A stretch of 64,000 bases of DNA. Origin: Aestuariivita sp. (lineage in GTDB: Bacteria > Pseudomonadota > Alphaproteobacteria > Rhodobacterales > Rhodobacteraceae). The notes beneath the pieces were generated by a model. It did not search any database. It was given only the letters and a program-made list of their open reading frames with translations, and was not told the DNA's origin. The stretch spans positions 45,064-109,063 of the forward strand of contig JAPORY010000065.1 of assembly GCA_026709985.1 (NCBI GenBank), read 5' to 3'. Below, in pieces: positions 8,201 through 16,058 of this stretch; within the stretch, counting starts at the first letter, position 1, and the number at the start of each line of letters is the position of its first letter. Made by a program: the position numbers and the translations under genes.

Positions 8201-9176
8201 GATAAATTGAGGGTGTCGTTGGGGCAAGGGGTGCAATGAGTTTGAACGGATCAAAGCCGTGCTCGGCGTCAATGACCCGCGCTGTATAACCCATGGCTTC
8301 TCGCGCTTCGCGGGTGCGGGCGTACAGATCGCCTTTCGGATCAAGCACCACGATGGGACCTTTGTAGTTGAGAATATTCGGGATCACGATGCCGGCAGTT
8401 TTACCGCCGGCAGAAGCCGCGATCACGACGACATGACCATTGCCGCGGGCGGGGTCCATGGTGATCAGTTTACCCTTGCCTTGCCGTCCCCAAGACCGGC
8501 GATTGTAGCCGTCGAAATCCGGCGACCCTTCCAAAGGATCGGTTAACTCTCCCAGTACAATGCCGCCGGGATGGTTGAAGCTCTGGTCGACTTCGCGGGC
8601 ATCAGCCCAACGCGCCTGCGGTAACCCCTCAACGGTACCAGCCCCCGCTTGTTCGGGGTGATCGGCTAGCCGGCGGGCGGCCTTCAACTCAAAGAGCGGG
8701 CGGATTAAGGCGGCGGCGGTTGCCGTGGCAATCACCGTGAACCCAACGACGGCGGCGAACGCCCGCGGCGGTAAGGGCTGATTGAACCACGAGGCCCAGA
8801 ATAAGGCCGCGCCGTTGTTCCAGATATAGGAAGGCCGCATCCAGAGGAGATCAATGCCGGTGCCGTCATACCAAGGACGCAGCCAGTAAAGTACGATGCC
8901 GGGCAGCCATAATAGCCACCACCACGCGGATCGCGTGGCGTGGCGGCGGGCATATAGATGCGCACCGGCGGCAGGGACAATGCAAATCAGCGCAAAGGTC
9001 AGATCGTACCAATCAATAGAGTAGATCCGCGCTCTCGCGAGGATGACATTCAGTGCAAAAGCCATCAGCAACAGGAGTAGTGAGGATAGCACAATCGTGA
9101 GGGTGCGGAGTTGACGCTTTGGAAAATGCGGGAGCCGTAATGCGGGCCGCGGCAGTCGGCGGTTGCGCACATTCAT
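5268..9176 (-). CDS. traG: VirD4/TraG coupling protein fused to CHC2-like/Toprim primase module
   Basis: About 1302 residues, roughly twice the usual coupling-protein length. Residues ~20-165 hold several membrane helices. The VirD4/TraG ATPase core follows, with a Walker A-like AASAGGKT near 255, VVLDPKGDLYA, Walker B LFIMDEARVLGG near 500, and MLIYQSLGQLKQAWG. A low-complexity linker and a small helical domain (about 690-900) lead to a primase-like module: ECVWHDHKSGIGGNLFDLF, then a Toprim domain with VTEGPETGLAVW and ILAPDNDAEN (about 1185-1240). The first part is expected to recruit the relaxosome to the channel; the second resembles DnaG/P4-alpha-type primase parts. The ATG at 9176 overlaps the traB stop as ATGA; an open frame upstream to 9317 is probably not used. 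No frameshift separates the two halves. Confidence 0.9.
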   Translation of the reverse strand: MNVRNRRLPRPALRLPHFPKRQLRTLTIVLSSLLLLLMAFALNVILARARIYSIDWYDLTFALICIVPAAGAHLYARRHATRSAWWWLLWLPGIVLYWLRPWYDGTGIDLLWMRPSYIWNNGAALFWASWFNQPLPPRAFAAVVGFTVIATATAAALIRPLFELKAARRLADHPEQAGAGTVEGLPQARWADAREVDQSFNHPGGIVLGELTDPLEGSPDFDGYNRRSWGRQGKGKLITMDPARGNGHVVVIAASAGGKTAGIVIPNILNYKGPIVVLDPKGDLYARTREAREAMGYTARVIDAEHGFDPFKLIAPLAPTTPSIYLTMAKTLMPLAHSGSDISEYFHDMSCALFSALMAYYIQDGVQNVAAEISKTLNRSREDVVKAAAAIANAVDLSLIKQEMAGLAGLDERTFPGVVKSITNKLAFARFPDIACYGNSDDSPAEHMAALDAKTDIFINLPTLAAKDFSSFPRLLIGAMYVAAELLEQPDRPQARRLFIMDEARVLGGMDALTNVRDAGRSIGMHLMLIYQSLGQLKQAWGGEAGADAWLDSCEARVVGAVGAAKTAQDLVTMLGRRTIQTHTRGKSSSGPAMSLTGGSVGTSASEQLREVPLMSAAALGRLPAHGSLIFTRRTRPILATKALYFTRKEMERRVKRPEEVTDQLAATKRRRSVIEGLRQQAQQEAAAEQRASADQSSRMQAAVEQDHRENKTTAIEEIPSDSKEAAPEKTEAAVAAPADKETTVVAPQQESDDPVTPQVTNALQENRNRRKKTNTKSEARTKVPVPSDSPYVVTPDRRTAQALLSQMPMRTLVRYMNDNLLEELLAAEYHTDDELLAAYLAEHREQIGNTFDEAVAEILAAGCDTVTDPQQSDAEIAEPPPEREEQETPAAAQSAANTSSDNPIAAAGINDELTAAEMGKKRKAPRPRRSEKRWYLDVDRLRAELFQRHQELFMAAFDEPYKMQNPQDYRAGKGNGGSMKATSAEECVWHDHKSGIGGNLFDLFAIVHCGRRWQNHAAKQNFHEVLQEVCKWLGLNPQDYQHDPNSVSPQKSAAAKAARAEQDAAKAQDYENLIDWLQDRVKPIEGTPAETYLRARAITSWPAASVYWVGPLANKLPEQLQQYIARAKFGALLVFSRNRTNKIIGGQRVCLTRSGKKPSLSNPKCNFGPSTGAAIHFPAVTPDKTAPLIVTEGPETGLAVWHATNADVWAVLGVGGFKTLTLPKDRAVILAPDNDAENSRADHAFRAAVATHLQAGVDLQIARAPEGIKQDLADTLERGGTEAVRDAIALAAAPSPRDLPV

Positions 9177-10486
9177 GATTCTGCACTCGGCGGGCTGTAG
9201 ATGATGAAACTGTGATCGGTTTCGGCGTGCAGGACGACTGGGGCCGATTGCGACACGGCAAGAGACGCCAATGCCCGTGCCGCTTTGCGGCGCAGCTGAC
9301 GGATATTGTCGGCCCAAGCGCCAAAAGCGCGATCATTGGAAAGCACGAGAACAACGGGGCGGAACTCGGCCCCTGCTTGTTGTGACTGTTCTGAGCGCCA
9401 AGGCCCATCAAGCCATGCCGATGGCAAAAACGCCTCAAGGCACAAGAGCACATCACGACCCGTCACGGAAAAGGTCCCCGCGGGTGGGGCATACAGCGGG
9501 GCTTTCGGGTATGACTCAGCAGGGAACCACGATCCCGTATGACCCGGAACCCCGAGGCGGGAGCGCAGAAATACCCGATCTTCATAAGCACTGGCGGCAC
9601 AACTGTTCGCATCAAAACGCCAAAGCGTGCTCCGCTGCGGTTCTCGCACACCAATGAGCATGGTGATGTCGGCTGAAGTCGCAAGCTCGCACCAAAAGGC
9701 CAGCACGGGCGCATCATCGGCATCCAAGATGTTTTCACCGAGAATAACGAGGCTGCCGGGCCGGGTGGCATTGTGAATCGCATCCCGCAATCGCCAGCGC
9801 GTGCCATGCTCGGTAATGGCTGGTGGTTGCTTCACTGTCTGCCAACCGGTGGGAACCTCTCCAAGGCTTGAGGAGCGGGATTCCGCCATCTGCGCGACAC
9901 CCACACCCAACGCCATGAATACCACGATGATGACCTTGCGGGGGTGACTCGAGGCTGGCCCGACTCGCGGATCGCCGAGTTGCTGGCGCCCAATTCCGCG
10001 AATCTCAAGGACGAATGCAACTACCAATAGGCCGAGAAAACCGAACACCGGGTAGGGTAGGGACTGGGTAGCTGCAGCGAGTACCAAGAGCGGCGAGGCG
10101 GGAAACACGGGGATGACCAGCAAGGTCAAGGTTGTGGCTATAAGCCCGATGATACTCGCCGCCATCATAATGCTCGTCAATAGTAGAACGGCGCCGGCAC
10201 TGACCCACAACAGCGAGTGTCCAAGCCCGACGAGACCCAGACTACAGACCGCGATTGGCCAACCAAGAGTCACCCCCATCATGGCCGCCTTCATGGGGCG
10301 GTTTGGCGTCATAATGCCAATGACCAGCGGGACTAGTAGCCAACCCAAAGTCAGTCCGGGCACAAATAACGCCCCATAAGCTAAGCCAATGAGCGCCGCC
10401 GCGAGCCCCAGCACGATGGCCCCGTATTGCCATCTCACACGCCCTGGATATGACCATGGTTGTAATGCTCGCAACTGAATAAGCAT
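9173..10486 (-). CDS. traB: TraB-like conjugal transfer protein with CN-hydrolase domain
   Basis: About 437 residues. The N-terminal half has five to six membrane helices (about 15-190). The C-terminal half resembles the carbon-nitrogen hydrolase/apolipoprotein N-acyltransferase fold: a Glu in VILGENIL (near 248), a Lys in SYPKAPLYAP (near 325) and a Cys in LLCLEAFLP (near 346), the expected E-K-C triad. Ti-plasmid TraB has this architecture and sits beside traF in rhizobial plasmids. The ATG at 10486 lies just after the lysozyme stop. The stop overlaps the coupling-protein start. The N-terminal part has a diverged copy in the chimera at 54124-55725. Confidence 0.8.
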   Translation of the reverse strand: MLIQLRALQPWSYPGRVRWQYGAIVLGLAAALIGLAYGALFVPGLTLGWLLVPLVIGIMTPNRPMKAAMMGVTLGWPIAVCSLGLVGLGHSLLWVSAGAVLLLTSIMMAASIIGLIATTLTLLVIPVFPASPLLVLAAATQSLPYPVFGFLGLLVVAFVLEIRGIGRQQLGDPRVGPASSHPRKVIIVVFMALGVGVAQMAESRSSSLGEVPTGWQTVKQPPAITEHGTRWRLRDAIHNATRPGSLVILGENILDADDAPVLAFWCELATSADITMLIGVREPQRSTLWRFDANSCAASAYEDRVFLRSRLGVPGHTGSWFPAESYPKAPLYAPPAGTFSVTGRDVLLCLEAFLPSAWLDGPWRSEQSQQAGAEFRPVVLVLSNDRAFGAWADNIRQLRRKAARALASLAVSQSAPVVLHAETDHSFIIYSPPSAES

Positions 10487-10487
10487 C

Positions 10488-11246
10488 TCACTCACTCGCG
10501 TACGGATCAAACGCCCACTTATGCACCGAAGGCGTGAGATCGGCTTTATTATTAGTCTTGCGCATCGCCGCGTTCGCATCTGCGATCCGTACGGCCCCAA
10601 ACGCTAGCTGCTTAGGTTTGGGTGGTCGATGTCGGGATCCCGAGGCCCTGCGCGATCCATTAGGCACAATCGGCAGGGTTTGCTCGCCAGCAAGAACTGC
10701 TAAGACGACCTCGGGGGTGGTTAGGGCCTTGTTGCCGGCGATCCCGTGATGCGCCGAATAGCCGCGCCGCTTACCAGCTGTGCGCGGTAACGATGCCCAG
10801 ATCGATGCTAAACAATTGCCATAGCGTGGATGCGCCTTGGTATTGCGGGTAGTCGGGCGAGCACCACATTCCGCTAACAGGTGCCGGGCCAACTCGTCCT
10901 GAAGCCGTGCGTCAAACGTGCGATTGCGGTCAATGTTATAGGTCCGCACCAGGCGCGAAAGCGTCGGATAGATGATTTGATAGCCGCCCGCAGCGGTTGA
11001 GGCGGTTTTTAGCCGGCGCGATTGCTGTTGCCAAGCTAAGACCTCACCAACCGTCATTTTGGTTAAGGGCTGCGGCGGCGCGATTCGAATACGGCGCTCA
11101 TAATCGTTATAGCCGTCGGGGGCTTCTAAGGCACGAATAAAGGTCAGCAAATCTTCATTAAGAGGTGCATTACTAGCTGCAGCCCGGCTGTTGGCCATAG
11201 GCCCCAGCAGCAGCCCGACAATTATTATTATGACTGCGGGGCGCAT
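10488..11246 (-). CDS. Lambda-R-type lysozyme (lytic transglycosylase), transfer-associated
   Basis: The product has about 252 residues with a signal peptide (MRPAVIIIIVGLLLGPMANSRA). The domain matches lambda endolysin R (GH104): a Glu in RALEAPDGY, then STAAGGYQIIYPTLSRL, a QDELARHLL segment and the diagnostic CLASIWASLP. Such enzymes cleave peptidoglycan with a 1,6-anhydro product; in conjugation they take the place of VirB1 in opening the wall. The C-terminal ~90 residues are basic. The ATG at 11246 follows the lysozyme-TrbL fusion stop directly. A copy without its N-terminus is at 53481-54122. Confidence 0.8.
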   Translation of the reverse strand: MRPAVIIIIVGLLLGPMANSRAAASNAPLNEDLLTFIRALEAPDGYNDYERRIRIAPPQPLTKMTVGEVLAWQQQSRRLKTASTAAGGYQIIYPTLSRLVRTYNIDRNRTFDARLQDELARHLLAECGARPTTRNTKAHPRYGNCLASIWASLPRTAGKRRGYSAHHGIAGNKALTTPEVVLAVLAGEQTLPIVPNGSRRASGSRHRPPKPKQLAFGAVRIADANAAMRKTNNKADLTPSVHKWAFDPYASE

Positions 11247-11248
11247 AA

Positions 11249-12676
11249 TTAAGCCCCGACCTTGCTGGTGAGGCTCTTGGACTTGCCTTTGCTCGAAAAG
11301 CGAAAGCGCCCCATCAGCTTCGGATGCTTTTGCTTTGGCCCGCCTGCAATTGCTGCCAACACTTGCGGCAGGTACCACACAAGGACCGTTGCGATCACCT
11401 CCATGAGCAGAATGGTGATCGCCGCCACTAACGGATTACGGCTCGCCGCCATAATCTCCGCCGCAATCGGGGTCGTTAAGGCCATCACCACTAACGCGGT
11501 GACCAAGGCCAAGGCCGCGCCGATCATATGTCGCATATACGCCTTCGCGGTGGGCGTCATTTCCTGCAAACCACCAAAACCTAACGCCAATAAACCACTG
11601 GCCCCGATGAGTACTAAATTTAGTGTCCAATAGATCATGGCGGCGATCTGCGCCCCGCCGGTCACAATAATCGGCAGTACAAACGCTTGGATCGAAGCTC
11701 GCACGGGGGCCGGATAGATCATCAGCCCCTCAAGCAGCGAAAACACCAACACCATGCGCCCGGCGGCGAAATTCGCCACCGAAAACTCGCCGGCACCAGC
11801 CGCGCCCGCGATCTCGAATGCAATTGAGCGCAATCCCTGCAGGAACACGTCGGGAAACAACAGCAGTCCCAAGCACAGCAGCACGATCAATAATCGCAGC
11901 ACTAATCCGCGCATCATGCCCGGCAGTCTGCCGGCAAAAAGCCAACCGCCGCCACGAATGACGAGATCAATCACGAACAGCGTCAGTAGCAGGCCAATCG
12001 CGATGCCCGCCATAGCATTCATGGTCCGATCTGCGGACTCTGCCATCTCCTCAAGGGCGCGATCCCAATTAAAGCCAAATCGCTCGCCCAACTGAATAGC
12101 ATCGATTTCGGCGGCCAAGCGCGGGTCGTTTGGTGCAATGGAGCAGTCAAGAACCCCTTGCCAACTGCTGGCCGTGATTAAGCTATGGTTGCCGGAAATT
12201 CCTTCGTAAGCCGACTGGCCAGTGCGAAGGTCGGGAAGGGCGGCCCAGACTTGCGCGATCCGATTAGCTGTCTCCGGCGAGGTATCGCCGTCGCGATATC
12301 CCGTCTCGCGTAATAAATGCCGACCAATGCGATCTTGCGTACCGGCATCGAACCGCTGGGATCCCGAGACCACGCCCTGATCAACCAAGCGCTGTAGCGT
12401 TGGGCGAATCACTTGATATTGGCCCGCCGCCGTCGAAACCGATCCGGCGCGAGCGGTCTGGCGTTGCCACAGCAGTACTTCGTCAACTGTCATTGAGGAT
12501 AAGGGACGGGGCGGCGGGGTTGCCCCCGAATAGACGGTATCATAACCGCCGGGTGCCTCGAGTTGGCCAACCAGCTCCAGAATATCATCTTCAGTACACG
12601 CCAATGCCGCTAACGCCGTCAGCAGCCACAAGGCGGTGATGCGAAGCATATAGCGGGTGAGCGCCAAGACCTTCAC
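11249..12676 (-). CDS. trbL: Lysozyme-TrbL (VirB6) fusion protein
   Basis: About 475 residues. After a signal-like helix (about 5-28), residues ~30-190 form a lambda-R-type lysozyme domain (QLEAPGGYD, STAAGQYQVIRPTLQRLV, IAQVWAALPDL). Residues ~215-455 hold about six membrane helices matching TrbL/VirB6, the inner-membrane channel component (LFVIDLVIRGGGWL, LPGMMRGLVLRL, FGGLQEMTPTAKAYMRHMIGAAL). The start is a GTG at 12676 that overlaps the trbI stop as GTGA. A separate TrbL without a lysozyme domain is at 16055-17200, so the system has two VirB6-like proteins. The fusion would tether wall-cutting activity to the channel. Confidence 0.85.
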   Translation of the reverse strand: MKVLALTRYMLRITALWLLTALAALACTEDDILELVGQLEAPGGYDTVYSGATPPPRPLSSMTVDEVLLWQRQTARAGSVSTAAGQYQVIRPTLQRLVDQGVVSGSQRFDAGTQDRIGRHLLRETGYRDGDTSPETANRIAQVWAALPDLRTGQSAYEGISGNHSLITASSWQGVLDCSIAPNDPRLAAEIDAIQLGERFGFNWDRALEEMAESADRTMNAMAGIAIGLLLTLFVIDLVIRGGGWLFAGRLPGMMRGLVLRLLIVLLCLGLLLFPDVFLQGLRSIAFEIAGAAGAGEFSVANFAAGRMVLVFSLLEGLMIYPAPVRASIQAFVLPIIVTGGAQIAAMIYWTLNLVLIGASGLLALGFGGLQEMTPTAKAYMRHMIGAALALVTALVVMALTTPIAAEIMAASRNPLVAAITILLMEVIATVLVWYLPQVLAAIAGGPKQKHPKLMGRFRFSSKGKSKSLTSKVGA

Positions 12677-13716
12677 GACCAAGGCTCCGCCACGGGCAGC
12701 GCGAGATCTTCTTCAATCAGCACATTCATAATGGCCCCCGCCTTCACGCGGAACCGCGTGCCTTGACTTAAGATCTGGCCGAGATACTGCTCCGCGACCC
12801 GTTCGGTGGCGGTGCCCGTGGCGCCTGCGAGCAACGCACTAAGATCATTTCGATCTCTTGTTGATTCCTGACCGGTCAGAATCTGTGTCGCATTACCCGC
12901 GAGATCAAAGAGGATGGCGGCACCGAAGGCTTTGAAAAGTCCCGTGCTGCGACGGCCACGAATGCCCGCAGCGCCGTCAGCACCGAGCGAGGAGAAATCA
13001 TCAAGTTCAATCGGATCGCCATTCGGCATCCGTAAATCATCCCAAGACACAAATAATCGTTGTGATCCCGCCGAAGCGGCCTGCTGATACCGACCAATTA
13101 AGCGCGAACCGCGCGGAATGAGAATATGTTTACCCGTCAGCGTATCGAAGACATTCTCGGATACCCGTGCTCGAACCAGACCGGGTAAGGCACTATCAAG
13201 CGCACTCTCAAGTACGGTGGGGATAACGGTGCCACGGGCCAAATTATGCTTGGCTTTTGGTAGGGGCAGGGGCTCCAGAATGTTTGGGGCCGATGGTGTG
13301 ACTTCAGTCTCTGTTGCTTCGGCGCGTTGCTCCTCCTCTTCGGCGCGAATCATCTCGCGAAGATCCCGTACCGGCGGTGACAGTGGGCTTTCGGAAGCCA
13401 GGCGTGCCCGTTCAGCGCGTCTAATTTCGTCTTCCGATAGGCCCTCATCAATCGGCGCGACCGTTGCAGGTGGTAGGTCCGGCGGTGGTTCGGGAATATC
13501 CGCCGGCTCATCGTCCGGAAAATTATCGCGGGCAACCACCTCCGTGCGAGGGGTGATTTCTTCGAGTTGCGGCTCACTGGAGCCAAACCAATCAGCGTCA
13601 CCCTGAAACCACACCACAATCAACGTCAACAACCCCAGCGCGACGCCGCCAAGGGTGAGGAATAACCCACTGCGCGGGATTGGCTCTTTGGAGGTGACTT
13701 GGTCCGACTCAGCCAT
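12673..13716 (-). CDS. trbI: TrbI/VirB10 conjugative channel protein
   Basis: About 347 residues. A single N-terminal membrane helix (about 17-37) is followed by a Pro/Glu-rich periplasmic linker and a VirB10 C-terminal domain: GTVIPTVLESALDSALPG, LIPRGSRLIGRYQ, RLFVSWDDLRMPNGDPIEL and a GxAGIRG region. VirB10 spans both membranes, senses ATPase activity and forms the outer-membrane core with VirB7/VirB9 (TrbH/TrbG). The ATG at 13716 overlaps the end of the methyltransferase gene (stop at 13709), which shows translational coupling. Confidence 0.9.
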   Translation of the reverse strand: MAESDQVTSKEPIPRSGLFLTLGGVALGLLTLIVVWFQGDADWFGSSEPQLEEITPRTEVVARDNFPDDEPADIPEPPPDLPPATVAPIDEGLSEDEIRRAERARLASESPLSPPVRDLREMIRAEEEEQRAEATETEVTPSAPNILEPLPLPKAKHNLARGTVIPTVLESALDSALPGLVRARVSENVFDTLTGKHILIPRGSRLIGRYQQAASAGSQRLFVSWDDLRMPNGDPIELDDFSSLGADGAAGIRGRRSTGLFKAFGAAILFDLAGNATQILTGQESTRDRNDLSALLAGATGTATERVAEQYLGQILSQGTRFRVKAGAIMNVLIEEDLALPVAEPWS

Positions 13717-15361
13717 TAGTGCTGAATAAGTCACGTTGAATGGCTTTGCCGGTGTCAGGATCGGCCATCGGGGGTAACATCGGCTTGATGCGGGGGGTGG
13801 CGAGGTGTTCCGCTATCGACCAGAACTGCAGTCTTGGAAAGGAACTGACGCCAATAGTATAGGTTCCCAGCGCCGCGGCTTGGGTGAGGGCATTTTTGGT
13901 GGTAGTCTTATTGAGCGTAATAAACAGCCCAGCGGTGGCTTTCTCTCGCTCAATCACATGGAGAAAGTCGCGTAGCGTTGCGGCTGAGTATCCACTGCCT
14001 TTCACTTGCGCGATGATCAGCCCGGTTTCACCATCAATATCGTCGTAAATCCGGCCGCGGCCGTCAATGCCACCGTCACCAACTTTGGTTTGGTTTGGTG
14101 CTAATCCTTCAATGCGAGTGACAGCCCAAGCCTCAAAATCAAAGGGGTTATCTTTGAGCATCAATCGGGCCGCTTCCATATCTTCAGGAATCCCGTGCGC
14201 TGGTATGCTCGCATCCTTGAATCGGCGGTACTTAATGAGGTCAATCGCGCGCGGGCTAACATCAATGCCAAGCCAACGGCGCCCATTACGATGCGCGGCG
14301 TCTAACGTGGTGCCGCCCCCGCAGAAGGGGTCACAAACGATGTCACCGGGACTACTGCTTGCCTGAACAATGCGTTCAAGCAGCGCGAGCGGCTTTTGCG
14401 TATCATAACCAAGACTCTCGGAGCGTCCGACCGGCGATATATCGGTCCAAAGCCCGGTTAGGCTTTGCTCCGGGGTCCCTTGCAAATAGCGCTTCAGCCG
14501 CGGGCGACCATTACTCGTCCAATGAATGAGGCCGATGCGGTCAAGTTCTTCACACTTCTCCAGTTGATTAAGGGTTGCATAGTTCTCCTTTAGCTCCGTT
14601 TGTGCCCAATCTGGTAGTTTGGACAATGCTGGTGGTGCCCAGGCGCGGCCCGCCGAGGGCAGAATGCCTTTGAAGGGCTGGTAGGCGGCCTCACCGCCCT
14701 GCTTGCCACCCGTAAGGTCAGTGCTGGTAAAAATACCGCGATCATCGGACAAATGATACAAATCTTCGATCTGGGTTTCCGTCATCGGGATCTTCACCCC
14801 GTGAAAGGTAAATTTTGACCCCATTGTGTAAAACAAAATCGAATCCGTGACGGCATCAAATTTCCGAATTGACAGGGGGTGGGCGTTGGTGCGACGCCAA
14901 ACGATTTCATTCTGAAAATTACCAGCGCCAAAAATGCTATCCATGAGCAGCTTGAGATAATGACTCGCGGCGGAATCACAGTGTAGATAAATGCTGCCGG
15001 TATCTCGGAGCACACGCTTCATCTCGGTCAACCGTTCCGCCATATAGGTCAGATAAGCCAGCATCCCGCACTCGCCGATCACTTCGGTCAGGCCGCGAAT
15101 TGCCTTATGCGCCGGATGATTGACCGCACGGCGCAGCCGCTCTAGCCGCTGTTGGGCGGTTTCGCCCCATATCCAAGTGTCAGTAAAAGCCCGAACTTGC
15201 GCCGGAACACCATTGCCGCGGCCAAAAGTCTGATTATAATTCGCCTTCGAGTTGAACGGTGGATCTAGATAAATGAGGTCAATGCACTCGGCGGGCCAAT
15301 CGTGCATGATCTCCAAGCAATCGCCGTAATATAGGCTATTGGGAGTTGGGTTCCGGGTCAT
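13709..15361 (-). CDS. Beta-class DNA methyltransferase fused to Mrr-like nuclease domain
   Basis: The product has 550 residues. The methyltransferase part has motif IV LIYLDPPFNS (about 28-37) before the AdoMet motif VCDPFCGGGTTLDAA (about 343-357), the order of beta-class N6A/N4C enzymes. The C-terminal ~130 residues carry GDGGIDGRG (near 429) and IIAQVKGSG (near 452), matching the D...QxK core of Mrr/PD-(D/E)xK nucleases. It could be a self-contained restriction-modification protein or a methylase with a modification-guided nuclease. It lies between trbF and trbI, overlaps trbI and shares its direction, so it belongs to the transfer operon. AAGGAA precedes the ATG. Confidence 0.85.
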   Translation of the reverse strand: MTRNPTPNSLYYGDCLEIMHDWPAECIDLIYLDPPFNSKANYNQTFGRGNGVPAQVRAFTDTWIWGETAQQRLERLRRAVNHPAHKAIRGLTEVIGECGMLAYLTYMAERLTEMKRVLRDTGSIYLHCDSAASHYLKLLMDSIFGAGNFQNEIVWRRTNAHPLSIRKFDAVTDSILFYTMGSKFTFHGVKIPMTETQIEDLYHLSDDRGIFTSTDLTGGKQGGEAAYQPFKGILPSAGRAWAPPALSKLPDWAQTELKENYATLNQLEKCEELDRIGLIHWTSNGRPRLKRYLQGTPEQSLTGLWTDISPVGRSESLGYDTQKPLALLERIVQASSSPGDIVCDPFCGGGTTLDAAHRNGRRWLGIDVSPRAIDLIKYRRFKDASIPAHGIPEDMEAARLMLKDNPFDFEAWAVTRIEGLAPNQTKVGDGGIDGRGRIYDDIDGETGLIIAQVKGSGYSAATLRDFLHVIEREKATAGLFITLNKTTTKNALTQAAALGTYTIGVSSFPRLQFWSIAEHLATPRIKPMLPPMADPDTGKAIQRDLFSTNG

Positions 15362-15401
15362 TGTGGTTCCTTGTGTGTCTTAGTTTGCGGGCATTTTCTT
15401 A

Positions 15402-16058
15402 TTACTCAACCCGTACCACATCCCAGTCCTCAATCACCATGCCGAGGGGATTTTGTAGGAGGATGGTGTCATCGCGCACGCGGCGCTGCGCGAGGGTGAA
15501 CGTCCCTTGCCAGCGCGTTACCGCCTCGATGCGCCCGGTATTCCGCCGCCGACGGGTTTCGGTCCATTCGGCAAACCAACTGCGGCCGCCGAGATAGGTA
15601 ACCCCGGCCATTGCAACATCGACCGTCTCGGTTTCGGCGCGGCGAAAAGGATCATTTTGATCCGCCCACTCAACGATCTTGGTGTCGCCAACCGAACCAC
15701 TTTCTAGAAAGAATTGCAGGCGCCGCAAGCGCCCGCGCATTACCGCACCATCGGTCGATACCGATCGCCATTGCCGCACCAAGGTTCCCAGTTGTTGCTT
15801 AACCACCGCTTCGGGCCACTCGGTCACTGACTTCGGGGCGAGGGCCGCTTGTGGCTGGTTTAATTCATCAACAAAAACGATGTAGGGGATGTATCGGGAG
15901 GTCACGGCCGCATAGACACTCAAGCCCAGCGCGACCGCCGTGAGACCTAAGGTTGCGAACGCAATCGCCCGCCACCGATCACGCTCAATGGCCAGATTGC
16001 CGTGCCGATCCTCCCAAAGACGGCGGCCAATATCTTCTGGTCGTGTCTTCGCTGTCAT
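15402..16058 (-). CDS. trbF: TrbF/VirB8 inner-membrane channel protein
   Basis: The 218-residue protein starts with a short cytoplasmic tail and one membrane helix (about 31-53), then a periplasmic VirB8/NTF2-like domain containing SRYIPYIVFVDELNQP and RWQGTFTLAQRR. Length and arrangement fit TrbF. VirB8 proteins nucleate assembly of the channel at the inner membrane. The ATG at 16058 overlaps the trbL stop as ATGA, and the gene is followed 40 bp later by the methyltransferase-nuclease. Confidence 0.9.
   Translation of the reverse strand: MTAKTRPEDIGRRLWEDRHGNLAIERDRWRAIAFATLGLTAVALGLSVYAAVTSRYIPYIVFVDELNQPQAALAPKSVTEWPEAVVKQQLGTLVRQWRSVSTDGAVMRGRLRRLQFFLESGSVGDTKIVEWADQNDPFRRAETETVDVAMAGVTYLGGRSWFAEWTETRRRRNTGRIEAVTRWQGTFTLAQRRVRDDTILLQNPLGMVIEDWDVVRVE

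Noticed and set aside
9176..9317. N-terminal extension of the coupling protein to 9317
   Set aside because: The ATG at 9176 makes the standard ATGA overlap with traB; the extension has no hydrophobic or conserved features.
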